Shown: in pieces, positions 60,202 to 64,000 of the stretch
How positions within the stretch are numbered: the first letter of the stretch is position 1
Layout of the letters: each line of letters starts with the position of its first letter
Assembly: GCA_900767675.1 (NCBI GenBank)
Contig: CAAFZX010000008.1
Coordinates: forward strand, 50,984-114,983
Reading direction: 5' to 3'
DNA length: 64,000 nt
Source of the DNA: an uncultured Collinsella sp.
GTDB lineage: Bacteria; Actinomycetota; Coriobacteriia; Coriobacteriales; Coriobacteriaceae
The notes under the pieces: generated by a model
Told to the model about the DNA's origin: nothing
The model's input: only the letters and a program-made list of their open reading frames with translations
The model's database searches: none
Translations under genes and position numbers: made by a program

Positions 60202-62442
60202 CTACTTCCTGAATCGTGCACCCTGGCGTTTTCTGCCCGAAGCAAAGGTAGAGCCCTTGCGAGCCTGCGAACGCAAACGCTCGATCGTTTCGTCCTCAGA
60301 TGCGCCCTCAAGCATCGCCCGAATCTGAACGACGGCATCGCGCAGACGTGCCGCCTCCTCAAAGTCCATGGCGGCGGAAGCGTTACGCATGTCTTCCTCC
60401 ATGGTCTCGACAATCCGCACGAGCTCGTCATGCGGCAGCCCTTCCAGCTGCTCGGCAAGCGTCTGCTCGGGTGCCACCGTCTCCGGCGCGGCGCCCTCGC
60501 CGTTTTCGTCGGGTGTATAGAACGCACCGTGACCCAGCGAATCGCCTCTCGAGCGCCCCTTCGAGCCCACAGTCTTTTCGGCCTCGGCAATAAAGCTCGA
60601 AATGTCGTTAATGGCCTTGCGAACCGTCTTGGGCACAATGCCATGCTCTTCGTTATATGCCATCTGAATCTCGCGACGGCGTTGCGTCTCCTCGATGGCT
60701 TCTTTCATCGAATCGGTCACAACGTCTGCATACATGATGACCTCGCCGTCGGCATTACGGGCCGCACGGCCAATCGTCTGAATCAACGAACGGCGATTGC
60801 GCAAGAAACCTTCCTTGTCAGCGTCGAGTATTGCCACCAGCGAGACCTCGGGAAGATCTAGACCCTCGCGGAGCAGGTTGATGCCAACGAGAACATCGAT
60901 CTTTCCCTCGCGCAGCGTTCGCAGGATCTCGACACGGTCCATCGTCGCCGTATCGGAATGCATGTAGTTGACCTTAATGCCAGCGTCGAGTAGGTGATCG
61001 GTCAGGTCCTCGGCCATGCGCTTGGTGAGCGTGGTCACCAGCACGCGCTCCTTGCGGGCAACGCGCTCGCGAATCTCGTCCTCAAGATCGTCAATCTGCC
61101 CACGAACAGGACGCACATCGATCTTGGGGTCGAGCAGACCGGTCGGACGAATAATCTGCTCAACGTCATTCTGGCTAACCCGCAGCTCGTAGTCGCCCGG
61201 CGTGGCCGAAACGTAGATGAACTGGGGAATCCTCGCCTCAAACTCATCGAAACGAAGCGGGCGGTTATCGAGTGCCGAAGGCAGACGAAAACCATGCTCC
61301 ACCAGCGTCACCTTACGCGAGCGGTCGCCTTCGTGCATGCCGCGGATCTGCGGCACCGTCACATGGCTCTCATCGATGATGCAGAGCATGTCCTTAGGAA
61401 AGTAATCGATCAGGGTAAACGGCGGCTCGCCCGGTTTTCGACCGTCCAGATGACGCGAGTAGTTCTCGATACCGTTACAAAAACCCATGGTCTCGAGCAT
61501 CTCGAGATCATAGTCGGTGCGCTGCTGCAGACGCTGTGCCTCGAGCAGCTTATCAGTCGCCTTGAGCTCGGCCACACGTTTCTCGCACTCTTCGCTGATT
61601 GATTTCAGAGCCGCTTTGACCTTAGGCTTCTCAGTCACGTAGTGCGAGGCCGGCCACACGGGAATGGCCTCGTACTCACGCAGCATCTCGCCGGTGACCT
61701 CGTCGATCTCGGCAATCAGCTCGACCTCGTCGCCAAAGAACTCAAACCGCAACGGATGCTCGGCATAGGGCGGATACACGTCGACGACATCGCCGCGCAC
61801 GCGGAAAGTGCCGCGTGCCAGGTCATAGTCATTGCGATCGTACTGAATATCGATAAGCGCATGGATAAAGTCATCGCGCTCGAGCGGCACCTTCTTGTCG
61901 ACGTTCGGAGCTAGGCCAGCATAGTCCTCGGGAGAGCCAATGCCATAGATACACGAGACCGATGCGACGACGATCACATCGCGTCGAGATAGCAGCGATG
62001 CGGTCGCCTGATGTCGCAGCATCTCGACCTCTTCGTTAATCGAGGAATCTTTCTCGATATACGTATCGCTTTGCGGCACATACGCTTCGGGTTGATAGTA
62101 ATCGTAGTACGACACAAAATAGACCACGGCGTTGTCAGGGAAGAATTCCTTGAGCTCGCTCGCGAGCTGAGCGGCAAGCGTTTTGTTGGGAGCCATGACC
62201 AGCGTCGGTTTCCCCAGGGCCTCAATAGTCTTAGCCATCGTGAAGGTCTTACCCGAACCAGTCACGCCCAGCAAAACCTGATAGCGATCTCCGTCCCTCA
62301 CGCCCTGCACAAGCGACTCAATGGCCTTAGGCTGGGAACCAGCGGGCTCATATGGAGACACGACCTTAAATGGCACCTCAGAGCCCACAACGCCAAAACG
62401 TTTGAGCTCTCCTCCAACACGCTCAACTTCAAATTCCGCCAT
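60202..62442 (-). CDS. uvrB: Excinuclease ABC subunit B
   Basis: 746 residues. Helicase motif I GVTGSGKTFTMAK, beta-hairpin region YYDYYQPEAYVPQSDTYIEK, motif VI QTIGRAARN and the C-terminal UVR domain (AMDFEEAARLRD) that contacts UvrC. It verifies damage. The C-terminal linker (about 645-690) is longer than usual. GGAG before ATG 62442. It lies 51 bases after the lytic transglycosylase gene and may be co-transcribed with coaE. Confidence 0.98.
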   Translation of the reverse strand: MAEFEVERVGGELKRFGVVGSEVPFKVVSPYEPAGSQPKAIESLVQGVRDGDRYQVLLGVTGSGKTFTMAKTIEALGKPTLVMAPNKTLAAQLASELKEFFPDNAVVYFVSYYDYYQPEAYVPQSDTYIEKDSSINEEVEMLRHQATASLLSRRDVIVVASVSCIYGIGSPEDYAGLAPNVDKKVPLERDDFIHALIDIQYDRNDYDLARGTFRVRGDVVDVYPPYAEHPLRFEFFGDEVELIAEIDEVTGEMLREYEAIPVWPASHYVTEKPKVKAALKSISEECEKRVAELKATDKLLEAQRLQQRTDYDLEMLETMGFCNGIENYSRHLDGRKPGEPPFTLIDYFPKDMLCIIDESHVTVPQIRGMHEGDRSRKVTLVEHGFRLPSALDNRPLRFDEFEARIPQFIYVSATPGDYELRVSQNDVEQIIRPTGLLDPKIDVRPVRGQIDDLEDEIRERVARKERVLVTTLTKRMAEDLTDHLLDAGIKVNYMHSDTATMDRVEILRTLREGKIDVLVGINLLREGLDLPEVSLVAILDADKEGFLRNRRSLIQTIGRAARNADGEVIMYADVVTDSMKEAIEETQRRREIQMAYNEEHGIVPKTVRKAINDISSFIAEAEKTVGSKGRSRGDSLGHGAFYTPDENGEGAAPETVAPEQTLAEQLEGLPHDELVRIVETMEEDMRNASAAMDFEEAARLRDAVVQIRAMLEGASEDETIERLRSQARKGSTFASGRKRQGARFRK

Positions 62443-62493
62443 GGATACTCCTAACTCATATATCTGCAGTATACGCAGGCGGCAGGCATAGTC

Positions 62494-63075
62494 CTATACG
62501 AACCGATCGGGATAGAGGGTCTTGTAGCGAACCCAGGCATTATTGACACGAATCAGATACGCCTGCGTCTCGGGAAAGGTGATTGCATTATGAAGCGACG
62601 TACTCTGCTGCGCCCATCCGTCGACATTGCCCATACCGGCGTTATAGGCGGCAATGGCGCTGTCAGTCGACCCGTTAAAATACGTTAGAAGATACGAAAG
62701 GTACGCACATCCAAACTCGATGTTCGTAACGGGATCGTTAAGGTTGTCGGCTGAATACTCGCTACCATCGACAAGACCCTTGGCAATCATATCCTGGGCA
62801 GTCTCGGGCATCAGCTGCATCAATCCCTGAGCACCCTGATTCGACTCAGCCTCGGGATCCCAATTCGATTCCGACTTTATGACAGCACACACCAGATACG
62901 GATCGAGATTGTGCGAAATGCTCGATTGCTTTATGTACGCCTCGTAGTCAATCGGATACAAAGGCTTAAAGAAGGCGGCAGGTGCATACGAGTAGACGAG
63001 CGAAATAATGCCGAAGACGAACATAACGGCAAGTGGCACCACGCGATACCACGTAAAGAAACGTGTCTTAGGCAT
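62494..63075 (-). CDS. Lytic transglycosylase (Slt-like, GH23)
   Basis: 193 residues. One N-terminal membrane anchor (VVPLAVMFVFGIISLVYSY) then a GH23 domain: catalytic glutamate in IKSESNWDP, then GAQGLMQLMPETA, and AAYNAGMGNV. It cleaves glycan strands of peptidoglycan on the outer face. ATG 63075 overlaps the end of coaE by eight bases. Confidence 0.93.
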   Translation of the reverse strand: MPKTRFFTWYRVVPLAVMFVFGIISLVYSYAPAAFFKPLYPIDYEAYIKQSSISHNLDPYLVCAVIKSESNWDPEAESNQGAQGLMQLMPETAQDMIAKGLVDGSEYSADNLNDPVTNIEFGCAYLSYLLTYFNGSTDSAIAAYNAGMGNVDGWAQQSTSLHNAITFPETQAYLIRVNNAWVRYKTLYPDRFV

Positions 63076-63709
63076 CGGGCTCCTCCTTATCCACTACGTC
63101 CCCAAAGCCATGGCGCGCAAGCCATGCGTCCAGTTGTTCAAAGAGCGAGTTATCGCCCGCCGCATTATCGATTACCGTCGTAGCGAGATTGCAAAGCGAA
63201 GCCTCATCAGGTTGGCATGCAGAGCGCGCATCAAAATCAGAGGACTCCATACCACGATGAATGGCACGCTCGCGACGAACTGCTGAAGGAGCGCTGATAA
63301 CCAGAATTTCATCAGCCAGGCCAAAAGCATCCTCAAAACCAGTCGGGGCAGAAACCTCGACAACCGCAAAGGGGTAACGGGGGGACGAAACCGTACAGCA
63401 AACAGGATCGAGAATCCTCAGCGAAAGCTGTTCGATGAGAACCGGATGAACGATGTCGTTGAGCCGCGCAACTGTATCAGGAGAGGAGAAAGCTCGAGCA
63501 GCGAGGACATTGCGGCGAATGCCGCCCTCCCCGTCCAGAATGTCCCAACCGAATTCTTCCGCGAGGGCATTGACGATATCGGAGCCTGGCACATACAGCG
63601 ATTTGGCAAGCTCATCCAGATCGATAAGCATGGCGCCATGAGATTTGAGATAGCGGCAGGCAGTCGATTTACCCGAAGCAATATTGCCTAAGACAAAAAC
63701 GGTAAACAT
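63068..63709 (-). CDS. coaE: Dephospho-CoA kinase
   Basis: 213 residues. It phosphorylates dephospho-CoA in the last step of CoA synthesis. P-loop GNIASGKST replaces the more common GxIGSGKS, then LIDLDELAK. The lid region (about 145-165) and RRERAIHRGM follow. GGGAGG before ATG 63709. First gene of coaE-slt. The C-terminus is low in similarity but length is normal. Confidence 0.92.
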   Translation of the reverse strand: MFTVFVLGNIASGKSTACRYLKSHGAMLIDLDELAKSLYVPGSDIVNALAEEFGWDILDGEGGIRRNVLAARAFSSPDTVARLNDIVHPVLIEQLSLRILDPVCCTVSSPRYPFAVVEVSAPTGFEDAFGLADEILVISAPSAVRRERAIHRGMESSDFDARSACQPDEASLCNLATTVIDNAAGDNSLFEQLDAWLARHGFGDVVDKEEPDA

Positions 63710-63836
63710 CAAGTCCTCCCTAACGCCAATGGGAGTTATTATCGCGCAAATACAAAAGAAGGACTCAAAATACAGCCAAACAGTAAGACAAGCTAAACGA
63801 AGGCGAGTTCTTGTATTACAACTCTCTATTAAACGC

Positions 63837-63868
63837 AAAAAAGGGGGAGGCCGCGAGGCCTCCCCCTT
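63837..63868 (-). terminator. rRNA operon terminator
   Basis: Perfect 12-bp stem AAGGGGGAGGCC/GGCCTCCCCCTT with GCGA loop, then TTTTTTG on the minus strand. Confidence 0.93.
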
Positions 63869-63898
63869 CTCAGTTCAAGCGCACGGCTCGGTGCCGTC

Positions 63899-64000
63899 CA
63901 CCGGTCAGCGGCGCCCTGGCCTCCCACGGGCTGACCCCGCAGTACTCTCGGCGCGATGGGGCTTAGCTTCCGGGTTCGGAACGGGACCGGGCGTGCCCCC
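63899..64000 (-). rRNA. rrf: 5S ribosomal RNA, 5' part outside window
   Basis: The minus strand reads the conserved 5S core CCGTTCCGAACCCGGAAG, GCTAAGCCCC, GCGCCGAGAGTACTG and GGGGTCAGCCCGTGGGAG. The 3' end position is set by the pairing region ACCGG and may be off by a few bases. The rest of the rrn operon lies to the right. Confidence 0.93.

Noticed and set aside
1..64000. CRISPR arrays, insertion sequences, prophage genes
   Set aside because: No array of equal repeats with spacers and no transposase or phage gene was seen; the repeats found are fold-back elements.

Overview
The window (about 60% GC, cytosines and guanines strongly preferred at third codon positions) looks like the chromosome of an anaerobic gut Coriobacteriia, most likely Collinsella. 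Support for this: an oxygen-sensitive class III ribonucleotide reductase, phosphotransacetylase plus butyrate kinase, oligopeptide-type importers with Tat-like lipoprotein binding proteins, a sialic-acid catabolic operon, and the actinobacterial block uvrC / rapZ-whiA-gap-pgk-tpiA-secG. The genus is an inference from gene content; no 16S sequence is in the window.

Layout. 1-5.4 kb: HAD phosphatase, UreE-like protein, SlyD-type isomerase, M19 dipeptidase, YgjP-like metallopeptidase and a folE-HD-folB pterin operon. 5.5-9.0 kb: nrdD-nrdG behind an NrdR-type box. 9.3-17.0 kb: an unusual acyl-metabolism cluster (thiolase, DUF35 OB-fold protein, acyl carrier protein, Pta, Buk, MFS transporter, small membrane protein) with a TetR regulator and a phosphopantetheinyl transferase. 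17.1-23.4 kb: tRNA genes for Val, Gly (three identical copies), Cys and Leu, a GH13 glucosidase, and a partner-switching pair (STAS-HATPase fusion and PAS/GAF/PP2C phosphatase). 24.0-30.0 kb: oppABCDF. 30.2-37.4 kb: secG, gpmI, tpiA, pgk, gap, whiA, rapZ. 37.5-47.9 kb: a predicted sialic-acid operon with its own opp-like importer, two CE7 esterase paralogues (one without the serine nucleophile), nanA, a ROK kinase and nanE. 48.3-56.0 kb: uvrC, murJ, ybaK, uvrA. 56.3-60.1 kb (plus strand): Mrp and two FAD enzymes. 60.2-63.7 kb: uvrB, lytic transglycosylase, coaE. The window ends inside a minus-strand 5S rRNA gene with its terminator.

Nearly everything is on the minus strand; only the dipeptidase, YgjP-like and Mrp-FAD-FAD genes are on the plus strand. 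The most unusual parts are (i) the thiolase/DUF35/ACP/Pta/Buk cluster, which looks like an undescribed pathway that makes or cleaves an acyl thioester and recovers ATP; (ii) the nan operon sitting between uvrC and rapZ, a junction that is intact in many actinobacteria; (iii) at least two families of intergenic nested inverted repeats whose outer arms differ between copies yet still pair, while short internal-loop motifs are conserved; (iv) MurJ with a long acidic N-terminal tail carrying three ETAV(F/Y)L repeats that resemble GarA-type kinase substrate sites; and (v) three tRNA promoters sharing an A/T palindrome directly upstream of the -35 box.
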